A DNA stretch of 64,000 bases, taken from NCBI GenBank assembly GCA_903940125.1, contig CAJAJL010000077.1, positions 24,895-88,894 of the forward strand, in the 5' to 3' direction. The notes under the pieces are model-generated. The model had not been told where the DNA came from. It searched no databases and was given only the letters and a program-made list of their open reading frames with translations. A program made the position numbers and the translations under genes. Positions 10,258 through 21,447 of the stretch are shown here, piece by piece; the stretch's first letter is position 1, and each line of letters begins with the position of its first letter. Source of the stretch: an uncultured Chlorobiaceae bacterium. GTDB lineage: Bacteria; Bacteroidota; Chlorobiia; Chlorobiales; Chlorobiaceae.

Positions 10258-13200
10258 ATGTATCTATCGAAGATTGAGCTTTTCGGGTTCAAGAGCTTTG
10301 CTCATAAGGTCAGGATAAAATTTGACAGTGGTCTTACGGCTATTGTCGGGCCCAATGGATGTGGCAAAACTAATGTTGTGGATGCCATGCGCTGGGTATT
10401 GGGCGAACAGAAGCCTTCTCTGCTTCGGTCGGCGAAAATGGAAAACATTATTTTTAACGGTTCAAAAAATCTCAAGCCGCTCAGTCTTACTGAAGTTTCT
10501 CTGACTATTGAAAATACGCGAAATGTTCTGCCGATAGAGTACAGTGAAGTGACTGTTACGCGCCGGCTCTACCGGAACGGGGAGAGTGAGTTCCTTTTAA
10601 ACCATGTGAACTGCAGGTTGAAGGATATTCTTGATTTATTTACCGATACGGGAATGGGCAGCGATGCCTATTCGGTCATTGAGCTGAAGATGATTGAGGA
10701 GATTATCAGCAATAAAAGCGAGGAGCGTCTTAAGCTTTTTGAAGAAGCTGCTGGAATAACGCGCTACAAACAGCGACGGAAACAGACATTCAAGCTGCTG
10801 GAAAGTGCTTCAAAAGACCTTTCAAGAGTTGACGACATCCTGGCGGAAGTAGAAAAAAAGGTGAAAAGCCTGAAGCTGCAGGTAAGAAAAGCCGAAAAGC
10901 TCAGGGAACTGAAACGAGAGATTCGGGAGATTGACCTTACACTTTCATGGCATGCAATGGAGGAGTTCCGGGAAAAACTTGAGCCGTTGCAGCGTCGCAT
11001 CAGGGAAGAAGAGCTGCTGAACCATGCCTGTGCGGCAAAAATCGCATCAGAGGACAGCAGGGCACAGACAATGGAGCTGCTGCTGCTTCAGGAGGAAACA
11101 ACACTATCGGAACTGCAGAAAAAGCTGAATGAAAGCAATAATCGGATTCATACCCTGGAAAAACAATGTCTGCAGTATGAAGAGCATCAAAAAAATCTTG
11201 CAATTGAAACCGAACGTTATAAAGCAGTTATCTTTGAAAAGGAGTTGAAAATACGTGAACAGGAGAGACTTGAAAGCGAGCTTTTGAAGCGTAAAGCACC
11301 TTGTGAAGAGAGATGCACTGCACTCCACTCTGCCTTTCAAAGCCTCATTGCGGAACACGACCAGCTCAATACGACATTGAAGGAGCAGAGAACTGAACTG
11401 GCCATTGAACGCAGATTGAGCGCAGAAGAACAAAGTGCTGCCAACCAGATTGCTTTGACAAAACGCACGCTTGAATCTAAAAAAGAGTATCTGCGAATAA
11501 CCAGGGAACGGCTTGAAATAAAAAAGCAGGCAATTCTTGAAAAATTGAGAACCTCCCGAACAGATGAAAATCTGCTATCTGATGAGATATCGATCAAAAC
11601 AGCTCAGATTACTGAAGCAAAGAGCCTTGAAAAAGTGCTGAGGGAAGAACAGGAAGAGGCATGGAGACATATCGAAACAAAAAATGAGTCTCTCCTTTTG
11701 CTGAGGTCGAGCAGGGATAAAATACTTAACCGGATTCTGCTGGCGGATTCCGTGCTCGACAATTTTGAGGGGATGCCTGAAGGAATAGGATTTTTGGAAA
11801 AGCAAAACAAGGGAAAGCAAGGACTGGGCTGCATGACAGATCTCTTATCGCTTGAAAGTTCATATAAAAAAGCGGTCAATGCCGCGCTTGGTGAGGGCAT
11901 GAGCTACTATGTGTGCCAGTCGTTACGTGAGGCCAAGGAGGGTATCGCCAATCTGAGAAGTTCAAACAAGGGAAAAGTTAATTTTCTTGTACTTGATCTT
12001 ATTGCCCCTATGACAGAAGTGTATTACCCGGATATAAGAGAAGCTCAAAAAACTCTTGAAGTTATGACCTATCCTCAGGAACTTCATCATGCGCTTCTCT
12101 TGATGCTCAACAAGAGCTATATCGTAACGGACCTCGGAACTGCTGAAGCCCTTGCCCTGCTTCATCGCGATTGCTCATTTGTTACGCTTGAAGGAGAAAC
12201 ATTTTCCGGCAGAGGGATGCTTTTCGGCGGAAGTTCAAAAAGCAATGAGGGGCTGCGGTTAGGGAAAAAAGCCGAACGCGACCTGCTACGGAACGAGCTT
12301 GCAGACCTTGAGCAGTCAATACGTGAGAATGAGGCGATTCTTGTGCAGCTGCGCAACAGAGCGGCATCAATTACATTGGCGGAACAACGCAGGGGGATTG
12401 AATTGCTGGTGACGGAACTGGGAAAAGTTGAAAAGAGGTTTGCACGATTTGAGGCCGAACAGAGTGAGAGACAACGGGACGAGGTGCAGACCGGAGAGGA
12501 GATCGCCGCGCTTCTTCAACAACAGCAGGCCTGCGAAAAGGAGCTGCATGAGCTGCTTCCTGCAATTCAGAGCAGTAGTTCGAAGAGCAGACTTTTCGGG
12601 AACAACATCCGGCAGATGCAGGAAAATCTTGCCGCACTGGAAACACGTCATCACGAGTTCGGACTGGAAGTTCAAGCCAGTCAAAGCCGCTATAAGGACG
12701 CGCTTCTTGAATTTGAAAAATTACGGATCAATATTTCCAGCTGCACTGCAAACCGGCAGTCGTTGCATGAAGAGATCAAGAAACTCAACAGCGACATTGA
12801 AACTTCTGAAAGGAAAAAACAGGCCGGTAATGATGCGTTGAAAAGGATAAAAGAAGAACTTGATGTACTGCTTCTGTCAGCTGCTGGAGAACAGAAGGCG
12901 GTCAATGACCTTGAATCGAGCTATCGGGAACATCAGGCCGGACATCATGAAACCCAGGCATCGCTCAGAGATCTGCGAAGAAAATATGAGGTAGGACTTC
13001 AACTTCTTTCGACACTCAACAACGACCGCCTGCATATAGAACATTCGCTGGACCATCTGTTTACAGAGGCTCAGGTTAAATACAACTGCGACCTTGCATC
13101 AATGTCGCAGCCAGAAAGTCATCAATCATTCGACCGAAAGGCAGCCCGGGAAAAGCTTGAACTCCTTAACAGACAACGAGAGCAGTCTGGTGCGGTCAAT

Positions 13201-13794
13201 GAGCTTGCACTGGATGAGTATGAGGAGGAAAAAAAGCGATTTGATTTTTTAACTGAACAGAAAGCTGATCTGCTCAGCGCAGAAAAACAGCTTCGTTCGA
13301 CTATTGATGAAATCAACAAAACTGCCCTTGAGAAATTTGACGAAACCTTCCGCACGGTGAGAAAAAACTTTATCGGTATTTTCCGGGAACTCTTTGATGC
13401 GGAAGATGAAGTGGATCTGCTTATTCATGCTTGTGAAGACCCCCTTGATGCCCATATCGAAATTGTTGCCAAACCGAGAGGGAAAAAACCGCTCTCTATT
13501 GAGCAGCTCAGCGGGGGTGAAAAGGCATTGACCGCACTTTCGCTGCTTTTTGCGATCTATCTGGTCAAACCGAGTCCGTTCTGTATTCTTGATGAAGTTG
13601 ACGCCCCACTGGATGACGCCAACGTAACCCGTTTTATTAAACTCCTGAAAAAATTTGAGAATAACACCCAATTCATTATTGTTACGCACAACAAAAAAAC
13701 AATGGCTTCGTGCCAGGCTCTTTATGGCGTAACCATGGAAGAGGAGGGCGTGTCGAAGCTGATACCCGTACGGCTTGAAAAAATAAGGGGCTGA
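10258..13794 (+). CDS. smc: Chromosome segregation protein SMC
   Basis: N-terminal MYLSKIELFGFKSFAHK...GPNGCGKTN; hinge region; C-terminal LSGGEKALTALSLLFAIYLVKPSPFCILDEVDAPLDDAN. Confidence 0.97.
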   Translation: MYLSKIELFGFKSFAHKVRIKFDSGLTAIVGPNGCGKTNVVDAMRWVLGEQKPSLLRSAKMENIIFNGSKNLKPLSLTEVSLTIENTRNVLPIEYSEVTVTRRLYRNGESEFLLNHVNCRLKDILDLFTDTGMGSDAYSVIELKMIEEIISNKSEERLKLFEEAAGITRYKQRRKQTFKLLESASKDLSRVDDILAEVEKKVKSLKLQVRKAEKLRELKREIREIDLTLSWHAMEEFREKLEPLQRRIREEELLNHACAAKIASEDSRAQTMELLLLQEETTLSELQKKLNESNNRIHTLEKQCLQYEEHQKNLAIETERYKAVIFEKELKIREQERLESELLKRKAPCEERCTALHSAFQSLIAEHDQLNTTLKEQRTELAIERRLSAEEQSAANQIALTKRTLESKKEYLRITRERLEIKKQAILEKLRTSRTDENLLSDEISIKTAQITEAKSLEKVLREEQEEAWRHIETKNESLLLLRSSRDKILNRILLADSVLDNFEGMPEGIGFLEKQNKGKQGLGCMTDLLSLESSYKKAVNAALGEGMSYYVCQSLREAKEGIANLRSSNKGKVNFLVLDLIAPMTEVYYPDIREAQKTLEVMTYPQELHHALLLMLNKSYIVTDLGTAEALALLHRDCSFVTLEGETFSGRGMLFGGSSKSNEGLRLGKKAERDLLRNELADLEQSIRENEAILVQLRNRAASITLAEQRRGIELLVTELGKVEKRFARFEAEQSERQRDEVQTGEEIAALLQQQQACEKELHELLPAIQSSSSKSRLFGNNIRQMQENLAALETRHHEFGLEVQASQSRYKDALLEFEKLRINISSCTANRQSLHEEIKKLNSDIETSERKKQAGNDALKRIKEELDVLLLSAAGEQKAVNDLESSYREHQAGHHETQASLRDLRRKYEVGLQLLSTLNNDRLHIEHSLDHLFTEAQVKYNCDLASMSQPESHQSFDRKAAREKLELLNRQREQSGAVNELALDEYEEEKKRFDFLTEQKADLLSAEKQLRSTIDEINKTALEKFDETFRTVRKNFIGIFRELFDAEDEVDLLIHACEDPLDAHIEIVAKPRGKKPLSIEQLSGGEKALTALSLLFAIYLVKPSPFCILDEVDAPLDDANVTRFIKLLKKFENNTQFIIVTHNKKTMASCQALYGVTMEEEGVSKLIPVRLEKIRG

Positions 13795-13812
13795 ACGCCC
13801 CAGGAAGACGAT

Positions 13813-14514
13813 ATGCTGAAGAAACTTGTGTTATTTGATATCGATGGAACGTTGCTGTCGGTAAACAGTATCAATCGACGTATCCTTATGGATGCCTTAC
13901 GGGAGGTTTACGGCACTGAAGGAAGTGCAGGCACTCACAATTTCGCCGGCAAAATGGACAGCATCATTATCTATGAAGTTCTGCACAACGCAGGGCTGAG
14001 TGATGCTGTAATTGCGGAAAAATTTGACAAGGCCAAACAAACCTATATTGAAATGTTCCGCATGCATGCCAAACCTGCAGATATCATGCTGATGGATGGC
14101 GTCCGCAAGCTTCTTGATGAGCTTTCAGCACGTTCCGAACTGACCGTTGGTCTCCTGACCGGTAATTTTGAGGGTTCAGGACGTCACAAACTACTCCTTC
14201 CCGATATCAACCATTATTTTCCTTTCGGTGCCTTTGCCGATGATGGAGAGAGTCGCAATGACCTCCCTCAGGTTGCTGTTGAAAAAGCATACCAACTGAC
14301 AGGAAAAAGATTTTCGGAACATAATATTATCATTATTGGCGACACAGAACACGATATTGCCTGTGCAAGAGTTCTGAACGCGAAGTCAATTGCCGTCGCA
14401 ACCGGCACCTATTCAACGGAGGAACTGAAAAAGCACAATCCGCATATTCTTTATAAAAACTTATGTGAGACTGATACTGTTATCAGTGATATACTCCATT
14501 CCACAATCAATTAA
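13813..14514 (+). CDS. HAD-family hydrolase
   Basis: [13 protein letters not shown] (DxDGT) and [12 protein letters not shown]. Confidence 0.88.
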   Translation: MLKKLVLFDIDGTLLSVNSINRRILMDALREVYGTEGSAGTHNFAGKMDSIIIYEVLHNAGLSDAVIAEKFDKAKQTYIEMFRMHAKPADIMLMDGVRKLLDELSARSELTVGLLTGNFEGSGRHKLLLPDINHYFPFGAFADDGESRNDLPQVAVEKAYQLTGKRFSEHNIIIIGDTEHDIACARVLNAKSIAVATGTYSTEELKKHNPHILYKNLCETDTVISDILHSTIN

Positions 14515-14524
14515 CTGCTCTTTT

Positions 14525-15040
14525 ATGAAGACGTATCGTCGACAAATTCGCGAGAAGATTTTACAGGCGCTCTATACCATTGAAATCAGAGATACCGACA
14601 TAGATTCTGCTGCCGGCTGGCTTTTGACCGAAGAGATTCTGGCTGACGCCAATGCCATGAAGTTTTTCAATATGCTCCTGAAAAACATCAAAGAGCATAT
14701 GGCTGAGATTGATCGTTACATTGTGAAGCACACTTTTAACTGGGATATGAGCCGCATTGCGATCATCGATAAAAATATCATTCGGATGGCCCTGACGGAA
14801 ATTCTTTACTGTGAGGATATTCCGCCAAAGGTATCGATCAATGAAGCTATTGAAATTGCAAAGAAATTTAACAGCACTGATAAAAGCAGCAAGTTTGTCA
14901 ATGGCATTCTTGACGCCATCTTTAATGACCTTAAAGCTGAAGGCAAAGTACACAAGAACGGAAGGGGACTGATTGATCAATCGGTCGCGAAGCTCCAGAA
15001 AACAGAGGACTCTATTGAGAAAACTGAAATCGATACCTGA
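14525..15040 (+). CDS. nusB: Transcription antitermination factor NusB
   Basis: [17 protein letters not shown]..., [40 protein letters not shown]. Start chosen at MKTYRRQ. Confidence 0.92.
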   Translation: MKTYRRQIREKILQALYTIEIRDTDIDSAAGWLLTEEILADANAMKFFNMLLKNIKEHMAEIDRYIVKHTFNWDMSRIAIIDKNIIRMALTEILYCEDIPPKVSINEAIEIAKKFNSTDKSSKFVNGILDAIFNDLKAEGKVHKNGRGLIDQSVAKLQKTEDSIEKTEIDT

Positions 15041-15045
15041 GCAGT

Positions 15046-15684
15046 ATGACTCAAAGCCCTGAAGAAAAAATTGTTGTTCTCAACGAGATCCTTGGAGCTC
15101 AATACCCGAATCCGAAAAGCGAACTGCAATACGATAACCCTTTTCAGCTGCTTGTGTCCACAATTCTGGCTGCCCAGGCAACTGACAAGCAGGTTAACAT
15201 CATTACAAGGGAGCTGTTCAAGTATGCACCCGATGCCGAAAGTCTGAGCAGAATGGAGCTTGACACTGTCATCGGCTTTGTTCGCTCGATCAATTATTTC
15301 AACAACAAGGCAAAAAATATTCTTGAAGTAAGCCGGATACTGGCTGCGCGATATAACGGCCAGGTCCCCGAAACAAGGGAAGAGCTTGAAAGTCTGCCGG
15401 GGGTAGGAAGAAAAACAGCAAATGTTGTTTTGAGCAATGCTTTTGGCCAGGCAGTCATGCCGGTTGACACCCATGTGCACAGGGTTTCGAATAGAATCGG
15501 TCTGGTCAGGACTGACAAGCCCGAGCAAACCGAAACAGCATTGACGAACATCATTCCAAAAGCATGGGTCATCAACTTCCATCACTACCTGCTTCTTCAC
15601 GGACGTTACACCTGCAAGGCGAAAAAGCCTGAATGCAGTCTGTGTGGAGTAAGCAGCGTCTGCGAATATCCTGCAAAAAACTAA
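15046..15684 (+). CDS. nth: Endonuclease III
   Basis: HhH (LESLPGVGRKTANVVL), catalytic region VDTHVHRVSNR, C-terminal 4Fe-4S cluster CKAKKPECSLCGVSSVC. Confidence 0.95.
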   Translation: MTQSPEEKIVVLNEILGAQYPNPKSELQYDNPFQLLVSTILAAQATDKQVNIITRELFKYAPDAESLSRMELDTVIGFVRSINYFNNKAKNILEVSRILAARYNGQVPETREELESLPGVGRKTANVVLSNAFGQAVMPVDTHVHRVSNRIGLVRTDKPEQTETALTNIIPKAWVINFHHYLLLHGRYTCKAKKPECSLCGVSSVCEYPAKN

Positions 15685-16148
15685 CCAAGTTCTATTTTTC
15701 GGTCGACGGCATAGATCCACTCACCTTCCGGGCGCTGCCGATTGCCGGCCCACAGTTCCAGCGTCATACCCTTTTCTGAAGCTACCTGAGAAGTGAAAAT
15801 TTCAACCTGGTAGTAGAGTTCTTCCAGCAGATCATCCCAGACATGGTCAATGGTAAGTCCATCATTCAGATAGGATTGGCGAGGCTTTAGAATATGAGAA
15901 TTATTATCGTCGGACTGAAAGTAGTCGCTGATAAAAACAAAACTGTCGGGCATCAGAAACCCGCCCCTGAAGGTACCTCGAGGACGCTTAACCCCAGGAA
16001 CTTCAACCCAGAATTCAAGCAGGGTGTCTGATGTCAGCTTGCCGTCATCAGAGAGCTTTTCAAGCAGCTGTTGTGTGGTTTGACGAATGAGTGCCTTGTT
16101 AGCGGCGGAAAGCTCATTCATTTTGAAGTCGGGAGTGTGATCACGCAT
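15681..16148 (-). CDS. Conserved hypothetical protein
   Basis: 155 aa intact ORF; convergent 4-nt stop overlap with nth. Confidence 0.6.
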   Translation of the reverse strand: MRDHTPDFKMNELSAANKALIRQTTQQLLEKLSDDGKLTSDTLLEFWVEVPGVKRPRGTFRGGFLMPDSFVFISDYFQSDDNNSHILKPRQSYLNDGLTIDHVWDDLLEELYYQVEIFTSQVASEKGMTLELWAGNRQRPEGEWIYAVDRKIELG

Positions 16149-16241
16149 GTTGTTGAACGGTAAGTTTAATCGGTGAATTACTTACATGAAATATACGGTT
16201 ATTTTGGCATAAGAGAAGAGAGTTTATAGGTCGTACAGTAC

Positions 16242-18113
16242 CTATAACGACAAGTGATCGCCGGTGAAGAGTGCCCGCCTTAAACCTCGGACTGAGTTTG
16301 TCATGTAGATGTTGTCGGCGGAGAGGATGTCGTGGAGGGTCATGGTTTTTTCGGAGGTGAAGCGGCGGGTGGCAAGAAAGTATTGGCGAAAAATGCCGTT
16401 GAGCAGGCCGCAACTGACTGGTGGAGTATAGAAATGCCGACCTTTACTGATAAAAATATTGCTTATTGTCCCTTCAGTTAATTCCCCGCGCTCATTAAGA
16501 AAAAGAACTTCGTCAAAACCTTTTTCACGGGCAACGCTGTAGTGACTGTCATAGAGTGCTCTCGTTGAGGTTTTGTGGTAGAGAAGGGATTTTGAGGAGT
16601 CGGTTCTTTGATCGGCCAGACAGAGGCGCAGAGGTACACTTGAATTTTGCACCTCAATCGATTGATAACCGAGGCTTAAGTCTCCCTGAAATGAGAGGGT
16701 GAGCTTGACTTTGAAACGAATGTCAGGTTTTGGCTGTTGCAAGAGGCGCAATTCCTCTTCAAACTGAGTCAGAATCATAAGGGCGGCAGTTGAGTCAAAA
16801 GAATATCCTAAAACCCTGGCTGATGATGCAAGACGGTCAAGATGCTCCTGAAGCCAGAGATACCTTCCTGCCCAAAGCATGCTTTCAAACAGTTCACCAT
16901 GCGAATTACCCGATTCTGAAAGAATTTTAGCTTTGAGATGACACTCACGATACTCCTCTTGAGGATCTGAATCCCAGACAATTCCGCTGCCGGAGCCGTA
17001 AACCCCTTCCTCCCCTGAAAGTTCTACCGTCCTTATCGCCACGTTAAAAACCATATCGCGATCGGGGCTGATGAATCCGATTGTCCCTGTGTAGATAGTT
17101 CTTGGTTCTGTTTCAAAGGTTCGGATAAGTTTCATCGCCTTTATTTTTGGCGCTCCCGTTACTGATCCGGAAGGATACAGCGCTTTGAAGAGCTCATACA
17201 AGCCTATATTTTCTCTCTGTTCACCCCGGATTGTTGAAACCATCTGATGAAGGGTCGGGTAGGTTTCTGCTGCAAACAATTTTTCGGCTGCGATCGAACC
17301 CGGTCGGCATATTCTGCCAAGGTCGTTGCGCAGGAGATCGACAATCATGAGATTTTCAGCACGGTTTTTCTGGCATTGAGTGAGACTCTCTTTCAAGCGT
17401 TTGTCTTCTTCGAAAGTTCTTCCCCGGGGAGCAGTTCCCTTCATCGGCATGGTTTCAATCGCCAGTCCTCGTTTTGAAAAAAAAAGCTCGGGAGAAAAAG
17501 AGAGAATGGTACGTTCACCACAATTAAGCAAGGCGGTATATGATGAGGGCTGAGCGTCTCTCAATGCACCATAAAGAGCTGATGCAGAACCGCTGAAAGT
17601 GAAGCGGTTACGCCCGGTAAAGTTCACCTGATAGACATTGCCTGCGGCAATTTGATCTTTGATCGCAAGAACCTTCTCTCGATACTCCTCTTCCGGAAGG
17701 TTGAACGATACAATACCAGGGGAAGCCGATGGATGTTCAGAAAAAAGCTCTTTGACCACCCTCTCCGAATAATGTTCCGGTGACCTGTAAACCCCAAACC
17801 AGGCTAACGGTGAAGAGGAATGGGTTGCGTCAGCGATAGAAAAAAGCGTCGGTTCGAAACCATATCCAGCTTCATAACTCAGCCATCCGGCAAGAAAATA
17901 GCTTTCGGCAAGTTTTTCCTCAAGCGTCTGGAAAAACCTTTTCAGGCCGGAAAGAGAGGAGAGGACAACCACCTCTACCGGATCCGAAAAAAGCAGTGCC
18001 CCCCCATCAACCCCTTTACAGAAAGCCGATTCAAACCAGAGTGAACCCTCTCTCGTAAGAGTATCGGCGATCAGTTGCGTAGTGGCCGATCCATACATAT
18101 CAGGCAGCATCAA
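16242..18113 (-). CDS. pabB: Aminodeoxychorismate synthase component I fused to 4-amino-4-deoxychorismate lyase (PabB-PabC)
   Basis: Chorismate-binding motifs (PMKGTAPRG, NLMIVDLLRNDLGRI, LYPSGSVTGAPKIKAM) and C-terminal PLP lyase motif (LTEGTISNIFI...TNSVRGLRRA). Confidence 0.9.
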   Translation of the reverse strand: MMLPDMYGSATTQLIADTLTREGSLWFESAFCKGVDGGALLFSDPVEVVVLSSLSGLKRFFQTLEEKLAESYFLAGWLSYEAGYGFEPTLFSIADATHSSSPLAWFGVYRSPEHYSERVVKELFSEHPSASPGIVSFNLPEEEYREKVLAIKDQIAAGNVYQVNFTGRNRFTFSGSASALYGALRDAQPSSYTALLNCGERTILSFSPELFFSKRGLAIETMPMKGTAPRGRTFEEDKRLKESLTQCQKNRAENLMIVDLLRNDLGRICRPGSIAAEKLFAAETYPTLHQMVSTIRGEQRENIGLYELFKALYPSGSVTGAPKIKAMKLIRTFETEPRTIYTGTIGFISPDRDMVFNVAIRTVELSGEEGVYGSGSGIVWDSDPQEEYRECHLKAKILSESGNSHGELFESMLWAGRYLWLQEHLDRLASSARVLGYSFDSTAALMILTQFEEELRLLQQPKPDIRFKVKLTLSFQGDLSLGYQSIEVQNSSVPLRLCLADQRTDSSKSLLYHKTSTRALYDSHYSVAREKGFDEVLFLNERGELTEGTISNIFISKGRHFYTPPVSCGLLNGIFRQYFLATRRFTSEKTMTLHDILSADNIYMTNSVRGLRRALFTGDHLSL

Positions 18114-19659
18114 TGATAATTGATTTTTTCAGAACCGTTTCCATCCATGATTTCAACTGTGCTGCGGCCCAAATTTCAATATCGGGCTCAAAGCGGGGTT
18201 TAAGATGAAGAGTGATCACACTTCCTTTGATGGTAACGCTGAGGTTCTGAATGTTCTGCCGGTGACCGCGCTCGAGGCCGTTAGCCAGACGGAGAATTCC
18301 GGACAGCACATCCACAGCCCTTTTCTGTGGCGGTTTAAGCAGGTTGTATGCAGCATGTTTGTCCGAGGGAGGGGATTTGCGGTGATAGCGGGCGACATGG
18401 GCAATAATCTCGATTTCCGTGGGAGAAAACCCCCGAAGTTCACCATTAAGGATGATATACTGACTATGTTTATGATGTGAAGAGATGGAAATAAAGGATC
18501 CGATGTTATGCAGAAGTGAGGCATATTCGAGTAATTCCCGATAGGGTGTTTCAAGATGGTGCAAGGGTGCCAGACTATCGAACAGCTGGAGAGCGAGACC
18601 GGCAACATGCTCCGAATGCTTTCGGTTCCAGTCGCATCGGCACCCGAGCTCATAAACACTCTCCTGACGTATATCAATCTCGAACTCATGTTCCTGTTCG
18701 CCCGATCCATTAAAACGATCCTTAAGATAGTGAAGCACCATACCCTCGCGCAGAGCATAATCTGATACAACAATTTCATTGAGATTGAAGAGCCTGAAAA
18801 TCATATCGACAAGAATCAGGCCCGGCACAATCAAATCGACCCTGTTTGCGTCAAGACCGGTAAATTTCCTGCGGTCGACAGAGCCAAGAGGCATCAGTGT
18901 CGTGTAAAGAGTTTGAAACTCTTTTCGGGTAAAAAAGCTGTTGTTGAGTGACGCTTTGTTTGACCTGCCATTCATGGAACAGATCATACGGGCGATATTC
19001 TGAGCTGTCCCGGAAGATGCTATGGCGCGGGTAACCTTGAGTCCGGATGCTTTTGCAACAGCTGAGACCATCTCTGCGGAAAAGAACTGCTCAAGCATTT
19101 TAATATCAAGGCGAACAATCGGATCGGTGAAGACAAACCGTTCATACATTCGAGCAACTCCTATTTTACGGCTCTCAAGGAGCTGCACGCCCTTGTTGTT
19201 CGCAATAATAAATTCAACGGAACCGCCGCCGATATCGAAAATAAGGTCATACGTTTCACCAATCTTTACGGCATTTCGAACCCCGTAATAGATAAATTCT
19301 GCCTCCTCCCTACCTGATATCACTCTGACTTTGAGACCGGTTTCCTCCCTTATCATCCGAAGAAAATCAATCCTGTTTTTTGCTTCACGGATAGCACTGG
19401 TAGCAAATGCAATAATATTTTCCGGTGCCACACCATGATGAGCGGCGAGAACAAGAAAGTTCTTCAAGGCTGCAATACCTGACTGCATGGCCTCTTCATC
19501 AAGCATTTTTGTAGAAATACTGCCACGGCCAATGCATATCATATTTTTAACACGATCAATCTCAACAATTCCTTTTCCCCTGCTCTCTTCTACAATGATC
19601 ATGTGGAAGGAGTTGGTACCGAGATCTATAGCAGCTACTCTCAATTTTTCAGTGGTCAT
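18100..19659 (-). CDS. Ppx/GppA exopolyphosphatase family protein
   Basis: VAAIDLGTNSFHMIIVE; FATSAIREAKN; IFDIGGGSVEFI; C-terminal HD-like region. Start chosen at MTTEKLRVA (listed ORF begins 45 nt earlier). Confidence 0.9.
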   Translation of the reverse strand: MTTEKLRVAAIDLGTNSFHMIIVEESRGKGIVEIDRVKNMICIGRGSISTKMLDEEAMQSGIAALKNFLVLAAHHGVAPENIIAFATSAIREAKNRIDFLRMIREETGLKVRVISGREEAEFIYYGVRNAVKIGETYDLIFDIGGGSVEFIIANNKGVQLLESRKIGVARMYERFVFTDPIVRLDIKMLEQFFSAEMVSAVAKASGLKVTRAIASSGTAQNIARMICSMNGRSNKASLNNSFFTRKEFQTLYTTLMPLGSVDRRKFTGLDANRVDLIVPGLILVDMIFRLFNLNEIVVSDYALREGMVLHYLKDRFNGSGEQEHEFEIDIRQESVYELGCRCDWNRKHSEHVAGLALQLFDSLAPLHHLETPYRELLEYASLLHNIGSFISISSHHKHSQYIILNGELRGFSPTEIEIIAHVARYHRKSPPSDKHAAYNLLKPPQKRAVDVLSGILRLANGLERGHRQNIQNLSVTIKGSVITLHLKPRFEPDIEIWAAAQLKSWMETVLKKSIIIDAA

Positions 19660-19810
19660 ACCAATAGTCAGAAAGTGATTTAACAAAGCCGATACAAAAT
19701 ACATGTTTTGATACCGTTTTCAGTGTATATTCAAGCGTGATATGTTCAGATAGTATGCGATTTCCCCGATAACATCTTTTTTTCGACTTGTTCGCTGTGT
19801 TTCTGTGCCC

Positions 19811-20464
19811 ATGAAAAAGATAGACCGTTTGAAGCTTCGCTATGAAGTTGCTCGAAAAGCAATTCATCTGTCGTCCATTTCAATTCCAGTGATATACTAC
19901 TTTATCACCAGGGAAATCGCTCTACTTTTACTTGTTCCGCTTTTTGCCGGTTTTTTTCTGGTTGACCTGCTTAAAAATTTTTATCCTCCTGTTGCAAAAT
20001 GGTATCACAGCACATTTGATGCAATGCTGAGAACCCATGAACTTGAAGAAAAACCTTATTTGAATGGAGCTACCTACATTACCATGGGAGCGCTTCTGCT
20101 TGTGCTCTTCTTCCCTAAAATTATTGTCATAGCATCCTTTGCCATGGTTTCTGTTTCAGATACTTTTGCGGCAATTATCGGGAAAGCATTCGGAAAACAC
20201 CGGTTCGGAGAAAAAAGCGTTGAAGGAAGCATTGCTTTTTTTCTTGCTTCACTGGGTATTGTCGCCGTCGTTCCAGAACTGAACATCTTTATCGGCCTGG
20301 TAATGGCAATAACAGCCACAGTTACTGAGGCCTTTATGGTGCGTATCGGCAGCTATAAAATAGACGATAATCTTTCCATCCCAATTGTCAGCGCATCGGT
20401 CGGTATCCTCTGCTATATGCTTGTGTTGCCTGAACAAATTCCATTCCTTTCCATTTCTCCATAG
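19811..20464 (+). CDS. Dolichol/phytol kinase-like (SEC59/CTP-transferase superfamily) membrane protein
   Basis: EVARKAIHLSSISIPVIYY...; VSDTFAAIIGKAFGKHRFGEKSVEGSIAFF is typical of the family. Confidence 0.75.
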   Translation: MKKIDRLKLRYEVARKAIHLSSISIPVIYYFITREIALLLLVPLFAGFFLVDLLKNFYPPVAKWYHSTFDAMLRTHELEEKPYLNGATYITMGALLLVLFFPKIIVIASFAMVSVSDTFAAIIGKAFGKHRFGEKSVEGSIAFFLASLGIVAVVPELNIFIGLVMAITATVTEAFMVRIGSYKIDDNLSIPIVSASVGILCYMLVLPEQIPFLSISP

Positions 20465-20483
20465 ACGACCCCACAAGAGTATC

Positions 20484-21431
20484 ATGCAGACCATTCTTAC
20501 CGATTCCGCTGAAGAAGCAGCTGATTTCCTTAATTGCGGAGGAGTTGTCGCATTTCCAACAGAAACGGTATACGGTCTTGGTGCCGGGATATGCCATCCT
20601 GAAGCCATTAAAAAGGTCTTTCGGGCAAAAGGTCGTCCCGGGGATAACCCTTTGATTGTTCATATTTATTGCCTTGAGCAATTGGCTGATGTTGCTTCTG
20701 ACATCAATTCGAATGCAAGAGTGCTGATTGAACGGTTTTTTCCCGGCCCACTGACTCTTGTGCTGAAAAAAAATTTGCTCGTGCCTGATTCTGTTACAGC
20801 TGGACTTGAGACTGTCGGAATCCGATGTCCCGCAAATCTGGTCGCACGGGAGTTTCTCAGCCATTGTTCCTGCCCTGTTGCTGCACCTTCAGCAAATCTT
20901 TCGGGGCTGCCAAGCGCAACAAGCTGGGAATCGGTCTATGAAGATCTTAACGGAAAGATCGACTGCCTCCTTAGGGGAAAGCCGAGTACTATTGGCCTTG
21001 AATCAACTATTGTAGAGTGTTCGGGTACATTGCCGGTACTGCTCCGGGCCGGTGCCATAACCCTTGAACAACTGCGGGCAGTGCTGCCTGAAATCAGTGT
21101 ATACGCAGTTACGGATGAGCGGGAGGTACCGAAAAGTCCTGGTCTGAAATATCCGCATTATGCACCTAAAGCATCAATTCTCTTTTACAACGTCAATGAA
21201 ACAGTAACCATCGGACCTTCTTCGGCATATATCGGTCTTTCCGACCCTCCTGAAGGTGTTGCGTTGTTCAAGATCTGCAAAAATTTTGATGAGTACGGGC
21301 GAGAACTGTTCAGCTTTTTCCGCTACTGTGATGCTCATGACATTAAGGTCATTTACTGTGAACTCCCTGCAAATACCGGATTGGGCAGAGCAATACGTGA
21401 CAGACTTCTGAGGGCGGCGGGGAGGCTTTAA
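20484..21431 (+). CDS. L-threonylcarbamoyladenylate synthase (Sua5/YwlC)
   Basis: GGVVAFPTETVYGLGA, KGRPGDNPLIVH, SANLSGLPSAT, plus C-terminal Sua5 domain (SPGLKYPHYAPKA). Start chosen at MQTILTDS. Confidence 0.94.
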   Translation: MQTILTDSAEEAADFLNCGGVVAFPTETVYGLGAGICHPEAIKKVFRAKGRPGDNPLIVHIYCLEQLADVASDINSNARVLIERFFPGPLTLVLKKNLLVPDSVTAGLETVGIRCPANLVAREFLSHCSCPVAAPSANLSGLPSATSWESVYEDLNGKIDCLLRGKPSTIGLESTIVECSGTLPVLLRAGAITLEQLRAVLPEISVYAVTDEREVPKSPGLKYPHYAPKASILFYNVNETVTIGPSSAYIGLSDPPEGVALFKICKNFDEYGRELFSFFRYCDAHDIKVIYCELPANTGLGRAIRDRLLRAAGRL

Positions 21432-21447
21432 CCTCCCCGTGATATGT

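Noticed and set aside
13787-13801. GGGGC-TGAAC-GCCCC hairpin across the smc stop codon
   Set aside because: Short 5-bp stem without a T tract; probably incidental.
21419-21438. GGGGAGG-CTTTAA-CCTCCCC hairpin after the Sua5 gene
   Set aside because: Strong stem but no T tract and it overlaps the end of the coding region; not called as a terminator.
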